From contig CALYLW010000019.1 of NCBI GenBank assembly GCA_944989445.1, positions 1,756,648-1,820,647 on the forward strand: 64,000 bases of DNA, read 5' to 3'. The position numbers and the translations under genes are program-made. Position 1 is the first letter of the stretch; each line of letters begins with the position of its first letter. Source of the DNA: Ampullaceana balthica (Eukaryota; Mollusca; Gastropoda; Lymnaeidae). This document shows, in pieces, positions 46,945 to 62,100 of this stretch. The notes beneath the pieces were generated by a model. It saw only the letters and a program-made list of their open reading frames with translations, did not search any database and was not told the DNA's origin.

Positions 46945-49900
46945 AGACTTTCAAGATTCATTGGAAATTTCTTCTTGTTTAAAGTATATTAAAGACATCT
47001 GAACATCTGAAGACTTAAATCATGTTTAGATTATTTTTGGAACCAAAATAGATTGATATTCAGACTTTAAAAAAATGAATTTCACTACGGGAAATTAATA
47101 TTCAGCCTCAAAAATGTATTCACTAAGGGTTAATTTAATTTTGAAAATATTTTATTTGAAGATTTTAGAAATTTTTGTCTTAGTTATATATGTATCCTGA
47201 AAAAATAAGCCTTGATAGTGTTCTTTATCTTTAATGCTTGATGAGGCTTAAACTTACATTGCCTCTGTTAAGCTGGAAATTGTTTTAAGATTCTTTGACT
47301 TGTAAATTCACTTTTGTCAAATGGATGTTTGTTTAATGTGAATGCCTCTGATCTAATTTTGTGAAGTGGATGAGTGAGTCACTGTGAAAGGTTTTGTAAA
47401 TCAGTCTGTTACTTGAGGGAAAGCAATAAATCAATTTTTTAAAGTAAATTTTTTATATTTTTTTATTTTCTTGAAGTGTTTGTTCATAGAAGCATTTATT
47501 CAATTAACCATTGTCAAGCAGTAATATGATTTTTTTAAAATTGGTATATCAAATTTTATATTAATGAAATATTACAAACTTAAAAGTATATTGAAAGAAA
47601 AATTCCCTTCCAAAGAGCATTAAGAATTTGAACCATATCTTAACTACCTTATCTTAAATTGGTTAGTTGAAAACATGGGAGGTGGTTCAAATATAAATAA
47701 TAATAAACATATAGCTTGGCCAATGGACATCGGGCTGAACTATTCTGTTAACATTATACCAAATACTCAACCCCAAACATTACATTAATTTAAGTATTTC
47801 TATAAACACAATAAGCTTTGATCAATTTTAACACTATTTTTATAATTTCAAATTATTTTAACTCAGAAATTTGCAGTAATCAGATGCAGACTGTATTGTT
47901 CCATGTCACATGGTTTAATGAATACCAGACTGGCCCATTGTGCAACAGAATTTATAATACCTACAAATTTACTTGTTTACCAACATTTAGTATTGAAACA
48001 GTTGCTATTTTTTTAAAAATTAAGGGAAGGGTTGGATAAGCAAATTATTAGGCAAAAACTGAAATATGCATATATTATTTTATTTGGAAAGTCTCAATCA
48101 AATATATTCAACATGGATAGATCTACATAATATACAGATTTATTGAAAATATTTCTATAATTTACAGATTTTTTAAACTCAGCCTGATGAAACTTTTTTC
48201 CATCTGGCCCAAAGTTGAAAATTTCCTTTGCTCTAAATTTTACAACACTAAAAAAAAACCTCCAAAAAAGCAAATTAAAAAAGAAAAAATTCACTAAAAT
48301 GAAAAATCTTAAATAAAGCAAAAATAAATGAGAAACCATAATTTAATATTCAGGTTCTATTTTTAACAATCACTATCAACAGGAATTCTGAAAAGTTTAT
48401 ATGAATTACTTCATTGCAATATATAACGCCTTCGCCAGCACACATTAAAAAAAATCATTTTAAGGCCACCTTTTTAATCTAAATAAAAACATTGATACCA
48501 ATTTCTAGAAATGTTTTGCTTCAGAGGAACAAAAACCAATGTTGGACTAATTGGCTTTACATTTTTTAAAAATAATATTTAATAGTTAAATATATAACAT
48601 TTTTCTTCCAAGAGAATTTATGTATTCTCTTAAACTTCAAATAAAATTCTGGTCTTTCTATCATCTTAAAACTTTCACTAGCTTACTTCATTTTATATTA
48701 TATATTTTCTGATAATTTTAGAGTTCTTATAAATTTTCATTATTTTGACAAAGAAAATTAAATTGTTTTACACACAAAAAACAAAACAAAATAAAAGAAT
48801 ATTTAATACCAAAAACATAACTACTTTCAATAACAAAATTTCATGAAACTATAATATACATCTTAGAATCACTCAGATACAGTGTGAGATTCCATTAGAT
48901 TTTTGTTTAAATCTTAATTAGTAAAAATGTAAGTCAAACATATAAATTGTTATGATTTTATGATCCCAGAATTTGAAAAAAAAATTACTTAATAAAACTC
49001 ACCAAGTGGCTTTTGTAAAGGAGTTTGATAAAGTAAAAATTAGTATATATAGTATAATAATCTTTAAATTTCTTGTTTCACATGGCATTTGTCCCATCAC
49101 AACATGTACACTTTGTTCACAAATAAATATCCAGATTTGTATTGATTGCACAAGTAAAAAATCAATGTTTGGTTCTTGATTTAATGCACACACCCATGCA
49201 TATATATTTAAATTATACAGATCAACACTTTAAAATGTTTCTACAACCTGATTTATTAGATAAATGACACCGGAAATCCTGTGCGGGAATTCGATTGATT
49301 TGTTTCCCCTTTTCCTTCTTACCTTTGTAAGGCAATATGTTAAAAATCCTGTTTATCCATACCTATATATGTATATCATTTTATCACATCTTAAAAAATA
49401 TGAAAATCTTTATCTTGATTTAGATTTTAAATAAATGCTGATAAAGCAGGATAAGGCAATTCAACTTTTATACAATAAATATAAGATTCTAAAACGGAGA
49501 TCTGCTTCACAACGATTAGTTCAACAAGAGTTTTTTTTGTTCAAATTTCTTGTTCTTAAAGCTCTCGGGTTCATTTTAGGCTACTGATTTTTTACATGTC
49601 CATATTGCTTTTTGTAAACTTAGATTAGACTCCGTGAGTAATTCAGCCTAGGTGAAGGAGCCACTAGGTCAACTTTTTGGAAGACTTTTTGACATGTTTT
49701 AATAATATCCACATTACATTTTGCTTAAAATGTGTTCAGTAAGAGAATAGACTCACAAACTTTCATCAATAGTAAAAAAAAACAATATATAGATTTGTCA
49801 ACAATGTATCTTTTCTACCCTTAAATTATAATTTTTAATACATCTCATAAAAATGAACCCAGAAAATGACAATTATAATCAATAAATAAAATAAACCCCA

Positions 49901-50167
49901 ACTGATAAACACTTTATGATAATGTAACTGACATTCTCTCACCATATCATCTAAGAAACAATGTCAAGGGATATGTATATTACTATCTACACAACACTAG
50001 CAAGTTTCAAAACTTAATTGAAAAAATTGAAATGGGTATAGAATTTTCAACTATGTCCTTTTCAGGAATTACTTTTATGACAGTAACTAAGTCATTAAAT
50101 TAAAGAACAGAAACACTTGAATAACATTTAAATATTTGTCATTGTTTGCCTAACTGGACTCCTCGTG
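46945..50167. other. CCNH 3' UTR and CCNH/CTTNBP2 convergent spacer
   Basis: AT-rich. CCNH 3' UTR runs to about the AATAAA at 47425. Further on, reading the minus strand, the CTTNBP2-like 3' UTR must begin below 50168, and TTTATT (AATAAA on the minus strand) occurs at 49252 among others. No gene or recognisable transposon was seen between them. Confidence 0.55.
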
Positions 50168-53100
50168 TCAGCTTTCAACACTTTTGTGCCTAGAGTTCTC
50201 TCTCCTGTTATTATCTCCCACTTGTTGGGGAGTTTGCTTGCTCCACACTTCCTCTTCCTTCTCAGAATTTACATGCTTGGTTTCAGCTTTCTTTACAAAC
50301 AAAAAACTTTGGCTCTTCTCTTCTGTGGGAGTGGGCACTTGGTCAAAAACACTAAAATCTGGCATCTGCTCTGTCATGACTGTATGGTCAGCCCCCTCAG
50401 ATGAGATATTGTCTAGGAATTTAAAAGAACTCAGCCTTGACCTTGGAGTGGACAGAGAGAATGAGAACGGAGACTTGGGTTTGCTGGAGCCCCCATACAG
50501 ACCACTGGTCGTAATGTTCTCTGAGGATCTCGACTTCTTTGGACTGATGTTGGGGCCAGTATTTCTGCTGGAGGTCACAAGAGACAAGAGTGGACTGACG
50601 CGTCCTGTCTTGTGGACGGCGGGGGATGGCTTAGGGGTTGGCTCTAAGTCAGGCTGATGATGTGAATGATTTACAGCAGGACTTCGAAATGCAGACGCTA
50701 TACTGACTAATTTAGGGGCTTTCACTTCCAGTTTAGCAACCTTGGCATGGGTCGAGAATGGACTTTGAGTGCCGTCGATGTGGCGCAGCTCCTGCTCCTG
50801 CTGAGCTGCTTTGTTGACACTGGACTCGGACAGACTCCGGCGTTTGACGTTAGAGGCAAGCAGTGAGTTCTCAAAACGTCTTTCCTCTCTTCTGTGAATT
50901 CAAGAGTTAAATACTTTGATGAAATGAATGTTTAACTCATTAGCTCCTGAAGGGCTACTTCTGAATCTATTTCATATTCCGGACAAAAGGGAAGCAACTT
51001 CGTTAAGCTTTTGATTCCATTAGAGAAATGCTTTTATTTTCTAAAGATATTCATTTATCTTAAAAAATAAAATGTTTAATGCATCAAGAAATGAATTAAG
51101 TTTAATAATAATATAACATGCACTGCGAAATAATGAGGATTGAAGTCTGATAACGCGATTTTCGGCACCTCGGCTGAATACATACGCCATATAGACGCGT
51201 CAAACTAATTCACACATGGATCGAAAGTGAAAGAAGATAAAAACATCCGGTGACGTTTATTGAAATCTCGTAGAATCACGCATTAGCCGGAAGTCTCGAG
51301 GAAAGCGAGATTTCGTGCTATTTTTAAACTAAAAATACGATAGTGCGTCGCTAGACGAAAAGACGCATTTGGGCGCATCCGTACGGACCCCTATAAGGAC
51401 GCATTTAGTCGCATCAGGAGCTAATGAGTTAAACAAAACAATTGTGTACCAGTGATGAGATTGATTTAGATCAAATGCATTTTTTTTCTTTAGCTATATG
51501 ATGCCTAACCATCAGGAATCAATTCAATCTGATCAAAGCACTGACATAAGGCAATTATTTAATTAATTACTGCATATAAAAGACTTAAGAAGGGGAACAG
51601 GCCCACTGTAGTCAGGATAGCAAGGAAGGCATCCTGACCAATGGCGATATTATTAGGCTTAACACAGTATCAATGTTCTGACCAATGGCCATATTATCAG
51701 GCTATACACACCATCAATGTTCTGACCAATGGCCATATTATTAGGCTTCACACACCATCAATGTTCTGACCAATGGCCATATAAGGCTTCATGCAATATC
51801 AATGTTCTAACCAATGTCTAATTTAGGCTTCACGCAATATCAATGCTCTGACCAATGGCCATATTATTAGGCTTCACACTCTATCAATGTTCTGACCAAT
51901 GGCCATATTATTAGGCTTCACACTCTATCAATGTTCTGACCAATGGCCATATTACTAGGCTTCACACAGTTTCAATTTCATGACCAATGGCTTTATTATC
52001 AGGCTTCACGCACTATCAATGTTCAAATATTCTTCACTGAGGTAATCAAATTTTTTTTTAAATTGCTGAACAGACAAACAGATTTTTATTTAAATAAATT
52101 ACTCTCTTACCCATTTCTTCCTTTGGTATCAAGAGCAGTCATTGGAGGCAGTGCTGCTTGTGAGCCGTCCCCCTGGCTTCTCCACCTTCTGTTCTGAGGA
52201 GATGACGACGGGTCTTGCCTCAAGAGACTGTTGCGTGGCGATGTTGGTGATGTAAGGGACGTAACTCTTGATCTGTCACCTGGCTTCAGGGAGATGGACA
52301 ACTCATTGGAACCTAAAAACCCCTTCAAGTAGTTTTCTTTTTCTGAAATAGGAAAGTTATTTAAATTTTAAAACTAAACCAAGATGAGAAAAGAAAAATA
52401 ATATAGGAAAGTTATTTAAAGTTTACATTTAAACCAAGATGTGAAAAAAAAACAACTAACAATGATGATTTGAAATATAAGTGTCAACTCATGGCCACAG
52501 CATAAAAATAAACGTTTGTAGAACTCTCAGTCTTAATAAAATAATGAGGTGTTGCATATTTTTTTTGGTTTACATTTTAATTTTAAACACTAAAACATTA
52601 CTTTATGAATAAAACCATGGATTAAATCTGTTTCTTGTTAAAATTTAATCCAGCAGTGGAAACACTTTGGTTCCAATTAATGGAGAGATTAATAATTACC
52701 ATTGGTAAGAGAGTTTCTGCAACTCATTGAATGAAAACAAAGAAAGAGAAGCAGAAGGGTTTGATTCAGATATTAATAAATCTGATTTTGTTTAGCCATG
52801 AACTCAATGGATAGCTTATTAGTATTAATATCAACACAACAAATTTAAAAGGCCTTGACATGTGAGAATACCAAGTGGACAAAATGTGTTTGTGATTCTA
52901 AACCAAGGAGTGAGTTGAATATGGGACATGCAGACGAGCAGAAGTTTTAAGTATGTAACGCTGCACAGTTAAGGTGAAAGCCTAACTCTGCAATGGCCAG
53001 TTAGTGCAATTAGTTAACAAGTGGCTGATTTTTAAAAAAAAACAAGGTTTAACCGAATTATCTCACCCTGGCCCACTAGTGGACAGCCCAGCATCACTGA

Positions 53101-56100
53101 CCGCTGCATAAGAACGTAGAGTGCCGTATTGGCTACTTTTTGCTGACCATCCGTGGGTGACTCAGATCCAGTGCCTCTTTTAACTGCCTCTCTGACTCTC
53201 GGGGCAATCTGTTCATTCCAAAGTGTTTTCATCCACCTGGCAAAAAATGGATGGTTCAGGATTAAACTAGGTGCATGAAGCCTCATAGCACACACTAATA
53301 AAACATTAAAAAAATAATAATAGTAATACTTTGACAATTTATACAGCCCTGAACCACATCAAGTAGCTGAGCTCACCTAACCATAATGGAGAAAATGTAT
53401 GTATTTTCATAAAATTTCCCAAATTTCTATAACTTGGTGGTGGTATTCTTCAAATTAGGAGGCAAACTATTTGAATATTTCGACTGAGTTCAGAGGTCTA
53501 CACTCGATGACTTATATTTAAACCAGTGGGTCGCTGGAATTGGTCTGAATATTTAATTGCATAACTCTCCAGGTAACATGAAAGGTCTCTACAAACTAAA
53601 TGCTACTGTGAATAACAAAAATAAAATCCGCGATATCCACACCAAATAACATTCTTGAAAATTAAACAAGTATGTTGGTGCATAAGATATTCTTTTGATT
53701 TAAGAAATTTTAAATATTAATGTAATGAATCTGCAGTGTAAAAGGTGGTCTTAAAATATTCAAACGGTTCAGGGGCTTGAAAAAAAGGTTGGATGTGGCA
53801 TAACAAAACTGTGTGTGAGGGGTATAAGAATCACCGTGGGTGAATGGTGTTGGCCGAGTGAACACTAGTCACGGGTAGGATGTTTTAGTGAACTGTTGGT
53901 CACATGCGTGTGTGGGCAGAGGACACGCGAGAGGTCAGAGAGAGACCAGGTGTGCCAGTTCAGACCGGTCGGGCGAGACGGTCAGCTGCAGAGTTGCAGT
54001 AGTAGCAGTTGATATTTGAACGTCGTCCCAGAGTGGTTGGTTGGACAGAGGGGACTTATACATGTTTTGTGTATACGTAGATGTGAAGGGGACTTGAGCA
54101 TGGGCCCAGGGCGGTCGCGTCGGACCGTGGGCATGCTGGTGAAGTAACTATAGTGTCGAGTTGTGTGTACAGCCAGTTGTATAAAGATATATTTGCTGTC
54201 CAGGCAGGACAGCCAGTTTGTGTACAGTAGAATAAACATTGAATTGTTTACATTGACTTGTGTCATTTCGGTGTGTTGCATGTAAGCGGAGAGCAAGGCA
54301 ACAAGCCTATACTATGAGACCTGACATGGGGGCCCATCTATCACAATAGTCTCAGCACAGCTAGCAAGTACAAGAATCACGTCGAGAGACCTGACACTGT
54401 GATTTAGCACTAATAGAGATTTTTAATAAAAAATAAATAGCATTTGTTACTTGAATGCGTGTATTGCTAAGCATTTCCCATCAGGGAAAAATTGGGGTTG
54501 TAGTTATCCCTATTCTTCCAATAAATCATAGGTCAAGTAAAGACAAAGCTGCCAGACTCACTCAAGGATAAGTTTGTGATCTTGCTTCTCCAACGGACAC
54601 TTGAAGAACAGGCACGGTCCCAGCACAACGTCCAGCAGACCAAGTTTGTTGAGGCTGTCGTTGAGTCTCTGCCAGACACAGACGACCCACTCCACGGACC
54701 TGAGAACTGGATCCTCGGGGGGAGGCAACTGACTATGATAAGTGTTGAAAATACGTCGCAAAAAGTGCCTGGCGAGCAGTCCTCGTAACGGTTCAGTGTC
54801 CAGTCTAAACTGGACCCATCGGAATCGTGGAAGAATTGACAGATCCACGCCCAAAGATCTGGCCCAAAAGAAAACATTCTAGCATCAAAATGAAACAAGT
54901 TATAATTGAGAAATGAATGTTAAGAAACAATGTAATTGAACAAAAAATTCTTGTACATAGCATGCTAGTCCATTAAACTCAACTCACCTTGATTTATTCA
55001 TTGTTCCAATGAGGTAAAATTGATCTGTCAAGTAGTGCATTCCATTTTCCACAGGATCATTTCCTGTAACATAAAACATATTATGTATCGTAAAAATTAC
55101 ATAGTAACAGTTTTTTAATGATTTTTTTAGTCTGTTTATATTAAAATTATAATTTGAGCAATACCCTTAAAATAACAAATATCTGGAGAAATTTTAGAGG
55201 ACAGCAAAAGAACTGTAAAGAGATGTTAGGTTTTACCCAACTTACATCAACACATATCCTAGTCACAAGCGTTCTTATCAAAACATTGATTATTTTTTTT
55301 AATGTTTTGAAATAATTATCAAGGTTACTATAAATTTATGGCACCTAATTTCCACCTAATTCTGTAGGAAATTTCAATAGTTAAAAACGATGTTCTGAAA
55401 TAAAGCATTGAACTCCACCATTGAAGGTTGTATCAAAGCTGAGTACTGCACCTCTGAGATAGAAAGAATGTTTCATCCCTCTGTATTCCATGGCATCCAG
55501 CAGCTCCCCAAACATCTGGGCAATGTCTATGGCCTCCAGGTTGTCCAGCACAAGTATAGGAGCAATGTTCTCATGGCCTCTGTTAATGGGCACCACACAG
55601 TCTGTTGTAAGGTGAAATAAACACAAGTGTCAGTATCATTCCATAGGAGCAATGTTCTCATGGCACCAAAAGTGTCAGTATCATTCCATAGGAGCAATGT
55701 TCTCATGGCACCACAAGTGTCAGTATCATTCTATAGGAGCAATGTTCTCATGGCACCACAAGTGTCAGTATCATTCCATAGGAGCAATGTTCTCATGGCA
55801 CCACAAGTGTCAGTATCATTCCATAGGAGCAATGTTCTCATGGCACCACAAGTGTCAGTATCATTCCATAGGAGCAATGTTCTCATGGCACCACAAGTGT
55901 CAGTATCATTCTATAGTAGCAATGTTCTCATGGCACCATACAGCCTGTTGTAAGGTTCAATGAACACAGGTCTCAGTATTTGAATAATGATAAAATAAAA
56001 TAACAATGTGTAATCAAGCAAGAATAACAGGGCAGAGGTGTTAAATTCTATTTCCAATAAAGAAAGTGAATTCTTTCAGTTATATATTTCATGTTCTTGT

Positions 56101-59100
56101 TAGCTTTGTTTTATGGGTACAGCTAATCATCTTTCACTTAAATTGAACTTAAATTATGCACAGATTAGTAAGAAATGATGCATGCGTAACAAAATTTTTA
56201 AAGATAAGGTCTTCATAATATATGAGAGATTTCGGTGATAAAAAATAGTATTTAAATTTTATATTTTTAAAATTTAATTCAAAAGCTCTGGCATGAAATT
56301 TTTTTTAACGAAAATAAAAAGAAAATGACTCAAAATACAATGAAAAAAAATCTATGAACAAGAACATGTTGAAACATCTTACTTCTTTGCTTGAGAAACT
56401 CTAGAAAATTAGCCCATGAATATCCTGGCTCTAAGGACAGCTGGTATATTCCTGGTTTCCTGCCTAATGCCATCTCCTGGGCCTGAAGTTAAGCAACATT
56501 TTTTTTGTTAAGTGCAAACATATAATCTCAGATCATGATTGAATTTAATTGGCATCCCAAAAAATGAGAATTTCAGAGCTTAACATTGAGATGAAATTGA
56601 AGTAGGCGTTAGTAACAAACTGAAAAGATGATACCTTTCAAGAGGCATTGTTATAATTCTAGCATATGCCACTCTTACTGCTATCAATGATGTTTTTTAA
56701 ATGTTTAAATGACGTGGCTAAAAATGCAATATGACAAGTGTTCTCTGAGAAACCATAATGGATGTCAGCCAAATATATTTACTTACTGCTATACTCTGAG
56801 CCAGCCTCTGTGCCAAGTAGGACTTGCCACTTCCTGCGGGGCCATAGAATATCACGCTCTTGTATTGTTCCAGCTGAAAGAAAAAAACAGAATTCAATTT
56901 ATTTCTTTTAATGTGATCAATAGTTTATTTACATCTTCAAGAGTATCTGCATAAAGTTAGGGGTAATAAAAAATAAAATAAAGTTTGTGCATGAACTTGA
57001 TTGACATTAACAATTTTTTTTTGAATTCTTTTATTTTAAGTGCTCTATTAATGGCTTTTAAATAATTGCTGGGGTACTGCATTAAATAAATTATCAAATT
57101 TATTATTTTCTTTTATAGTACAGACAATTCTTTAAAGAAGATTATTACAGCCTATACTTATCCATAGCTTATGTCTATATAATCTTCCAACTTAAGATAT
57201 TGAAAACTCGAGGCTCTTTTTTAAAAGCATCTTACCAGACGCAGATAATTATTGATGTTTGACACAGGCTGCAAGACATCAAATGCAATCAGTTCACTCA
57301 TATTGCCAGCATCTTAAACAAATTTAGTGTTTAAAAAAAAGACTGAATTTGAGTTGTGGCTGTTATTTTGTAATTGGTAATGACAGTTTAATGAACTAGA
57401 AAAAGTTGTGTTAGAGTAAACAATCAATGAAATATTTTTAAAATTAAGGATATTTTCAAAATGCTTGAAAAAAGATACTATGCTCCACAGTTGTCTATTT
57501 TGTACTAAATAAGATAATAATTTGAAATCTTCTCATCTATATTGAAATACTTTATCAAATATCATTAGTTTATTCTTTAAGCCATCTTTCCTGACATTCC
57601 GCCCTCTACATTTATGTGGAATGGAATAATGAAATAACACAAGTTTTCAGCAGTGACTTAATTACAAATTAAACAACAAACTTCTATATGCACACAAAAA
57701 GCAGGTATATAAAACACATTAAATATTTTTTATTCTAAAATATGGAAATTTTTGTTTGTTTTGTTTTAAAGCTTCAAACACTACTATTCGCATAAGTCTT
57801 AAAATGAGCTGCTCACATTATAATGATAAAAACAAAACATCTTCTAACCCACCATCTACTATAATGGTAATCCTTTTTTGTTGATTATTGGTCAGCATTG
57901 CATAGGGTGCTGTATCTGTCTGCATGCCGGGAGTCCACTTGTAAAAATCTGGAGAGATTTCAATCAGACATAAATACTTTTTTTTAAAATGGCACTTAAG
58001 AATGTAATACAAAATTTTAACTTTCTTAAAAATTCAGAGTTCATATACACACACAAAATTTCCACCAAAAAATTTAAGAGTTGGTTGATGTTGTTACTAT
58101 TATTTTAAAAATCATTTAAACAAATAATAATTTTTACAAATATTTTTTTTAAAAGACTTAAAATTTGGCACCTACCCATTTCAAACTGCTTGATGTTAGC
58201 CACGGTGAGTCCAAGAGTGAATCCTCCATCAGAGTCAACCTCTAAACGTGTGATTCTCCTGGTTTTTAAACCAATGTCCAGCTGTGCCAGATAAGCATCT
58301 AAGGTAGCCCTCAGTTGATGCTCTAGGCTTCTCCAGCCCATGCCAGGGCTGATCTCCATCACCCCAATCTGAACATTGGAAACAGTTTTCTTTTCCATGA
58401 TGTAGCGCAGCTCTATTTGAACTTTCACCACAGGGGCAACAAGTTGGTCTGAAAATAAAACCTTCAAGTTTGAAGATTAAGTTTCCTAATTCAATCCTAT
58501 GTAGGACAAGTTACTTTCCTAAAATTTAATTGACAATGTTTTTTGTTTACTTAACAAATTATTATGTATTACTTGAAACAGATTTTAACCTGTGATTTGT
58601 ACAGACAAGCAACCCAAATCAAAAGTTTACAAACATCTCTTTTCATGATCATGTTTGCATTCTGTATAAAGATGTTGCCATAAATTTAAACAATGTCAAA
58701 AAGGTTAGAAGCCGCCTGATAATTTATCAGTGTTTTAAAAAAACTTTTATTACTGTACCCAGCTTGGCAAGAGCATCCCTACAAGAGCCTGAGGCTATAG
58801 CTCTAGCAGATCTCCCTAGTTTGTCCTTGGCATCAAGGTCTAACGGCAGGTTTTCAGTCAACAATGATAAACAGTCCTAGAGATAAAGATAAAAGCATGT
58901 TTACTGCTGCTAGCAAGAGAAAAAATAGAAAACATTGTAACTTAAGTGCCATAAATATCATGACTTAGAAACAAAATAAATGGTTAAATCTATTTTCTTA
59001 CAATATTTAATTTAACAAACTGCAGCATTCTTCATAAATAATAATTAACTTCAAGCCCTCCAATTAAGAAGATTAACAAAATCTCGAAGTATTTCATTAA

Positions 59101-62100
59101 TTGTTTTTTTTAAGTGTCTGATAAATGAAAACAAAACTACTCAGCAAACACCTTAAAGAGCCTACCTTAACACAACTTTACATATTAGAGAGAAAAAAAT
59201 TATTCTATAAAAATGTTTTTCTTAAAAGCATTGCACAAGTCTCAAAAGATATTCAAATGATTGCAAATCAAAATTTGAAAAAAGATTTCAACTTACGGGT
59301 TTTGGAAGATATGCAGCCATGTGTGCCACAGTCCAGCCATCCTTGTCTGTGATACCAACAATTTGATATCCTATATCAGTATCTCTGGCTGAGCTGAACA
59401 GGCCAAGCTTGTCTAGCAACAGCCTCAGGATGTCAGGGTGGTTGTGTTGTACAGCATAGTGAATACAGGTCAGGCCATCCTTTCAAACAAAAATATTGCT
59501 ATGTGCTTTACTATAGACTAGGACAGACATAATTTTAACAAGTTTGTAGGGTGTATTCCTTTCCACACTCTCATGTCTTTTGTAATTTTTTCTTTAAAAA
59601 AGCTGTTAATTTTAAGGTTTGTTGGTCCGTGTGAAAAATAACAAATTCGTGTGCAAAGTTGCACAACATCCATTTTTTGTGCAAAATTTTGCATGCAACA
59701 AAAACAGATATTATATTATCCTTATCAAAACTTGCTGAGCGGCATTTCTAAACTGCTGTGCCTCATCATTTATGCGGCTTTGAACATTAAGAGTAACACT
59801 ACTGCCTAAAATATTTTTACTATCTCTTTAATTACAAAAATTAATTTGATCAGCAGCGGTATAAAAAGAGTTTTATGTTTAGCAACACCAGAATCAGAGG
59901 TGAACAAAATTATTTTTAAATCTTTCCTAAGCTCACTGGGTTGAAAGATTTTTTTTCAAAATGTTATCTTCCAAGAATTAGTCATATGTAACTAGATTAA
60001 AAAATCAATGAAGATCACAGATTACATTTATCAATGATTTCTACTCTTCACACATGACTGGTGTCAAATACAAAGTTCTAGATGGTAATGGTGCGTAGTA
60101 AAATGTATGACTTGTAGTGCAACAAATGAGCCTATGTTGCAAGCTTAGTTTGTACTGACTTGACCAGTCCACAGTACATCAGCACCATATCTGAGAAGGA
60201 GCTGACAGCAGTCCAGTTGGCCAGCTTTAACGGCGAGGTGGAGGGGAGTTTGATCAGTGGCGGAGGCCAGGTTGACTTTAGCTCCAACAGACAGCAGCAG
60301 ACCCAGACATCTGGAGGGAGTCAACAATAAACAGAATACATTTGATAACGCAGAATAGATCTGATCAAAACAAAATACATTTGATCAACAACAGAATACA
60401 TTTTATTAACACATAATACATTTGATCAACAACAGAATACATTTTATTAACACAGAATACATCTGATCAACATAGAATATATGTGATCAACACAGAATAC
60501 ATGTGATCAATACAGAATACATTTGATCAATACAGAATACATTTGATCAATACAGAATACATTTGATCAATACAGAATACATTTGATCAATACAGAATAC
60601 ATTTGATTAACACAGAATACATTTGATCAACACAGAATACATTTGATCAATACAGAATACATTTGATCAATACAGAATACATTTGATCAATACAGAATAC
60701 ATTTGATCAATACAGAATACATTTGATCAACACAGAATACATTTGATTAACACAGAATACATTTGATCAACGCAGAATATATTTTATCAACACAGAATAC
60801 ATTTAAGGAACACAAATTCGGACAGTAAATTATTGAATAATTTTGTATAACAAAAATAGGTCAAGCTTGTAAAATTTAACGATTCTCTGATTACCTAAAA
60901 GACAAATGCAATAACAACAATGTTTACCCTGAGTATCCTTTCATGGCAGCTATATGCAGTGGGGTAAGGTTGCCATCCCTGTAACAGTTGGGAGAGGCTC
61001 CATAGCTCAGCAGTACCTTGACACTTGCTGGTGATGGTGAGAATATTGACACAAATTTGTTTATGACACATAACAAGAAGATAATGGATGTTTTGCCAGT
61101 CCTTTTGTTAACTATATCAGTGCTTCTCATACTTTTTAGTATGGCGGATCGGCAGGAATTTTTCCATTGCACCAGGGATCTGTGAACTATTTTCCCTGTA
61201 CTGACGTGGTAGTGCAATGATATTTATTGCATTTTATGTGCTTATTGCCAACAAATCGATATATTCTAAAGGGCTAGTATTAATTGTTGCAACTGGAGGA
61301 TTATAATTAGATTTTTCTGCCCTTTCTTGATAAACTCTGCGGACCGGCGGCAGATGGCCCACAGACCGGCACCCGTCCGTGGACCACCACTTTGAAAACT
61401 ATATGATAGTTAAATGTGCTGTAATCTCCTATTGTGATAGTTTAATGTACAGTAAGCTCCCTTTGTTCACAGCATGATGCTGTAGTGTAATTATCAGTGA
61501 TTAACTACACATCAGACCGAGTCACTAAATAGGCTTCACAGCCTCTAGTTATACAATTTGTAAACACAGCAAGTCATTGAAAAATTCTGCTCTGTCAGTT
61601 TAAGAAATTATTTTTTAAATAATTGTTTCGCATAAAGGAGTTTTCAAAATCCCTTATTATACATAAAGTAAACTAAAAAGTCGCCCACGTCTCTTATTTA
61701 AAGATGTCTGCCAGAGAGACATGAAAGCAGCCAGAATAAACACAAGTGACTGGGAATGCAAAGCAGAAGACAGATTTACGTGGCGCACAGTTGTAAAGAG
61801 GGCGTCATAGCAGCCGAGGAACGAAGGATGGAGGAGGCTACAGACAGAAGAGCTGGGAGAAAGGACAAAACATTGGGAAGCACAGAACTCGTGTGCAAAA
61901 GCTGTGGAAAAGACTGTCACTCAAGGATATGACTGCTCAGCCACACGAGGGAATGCAACCCAACCCAACGGTGATGCACCATCATCTCTCGAGACGGAAG
62001 GATGCCAATATAACTAAAAATTTAAATTGTTGAAAATTTCATTGATTTAAATACAATGTAATATATTTTTATGTTGTAACTCAAGATTAAAAGTCTTGGT

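Noticed and set aside
55627..55963. Repeat ORFs of about 105 codons
   Set aside because: Generated by the 45-bp exon-derived minisatellite; antisense to CTTNBP2 and intronic.
61657..61920. 87-codon minus-strand ORF in a CTTNBP2 intron
   Set aside because: No family resemblance; the plus strand here (CGACATAAGG-free, with KDVCQRD-like reading) loosely recalls a LINE tail but too weakly to call.
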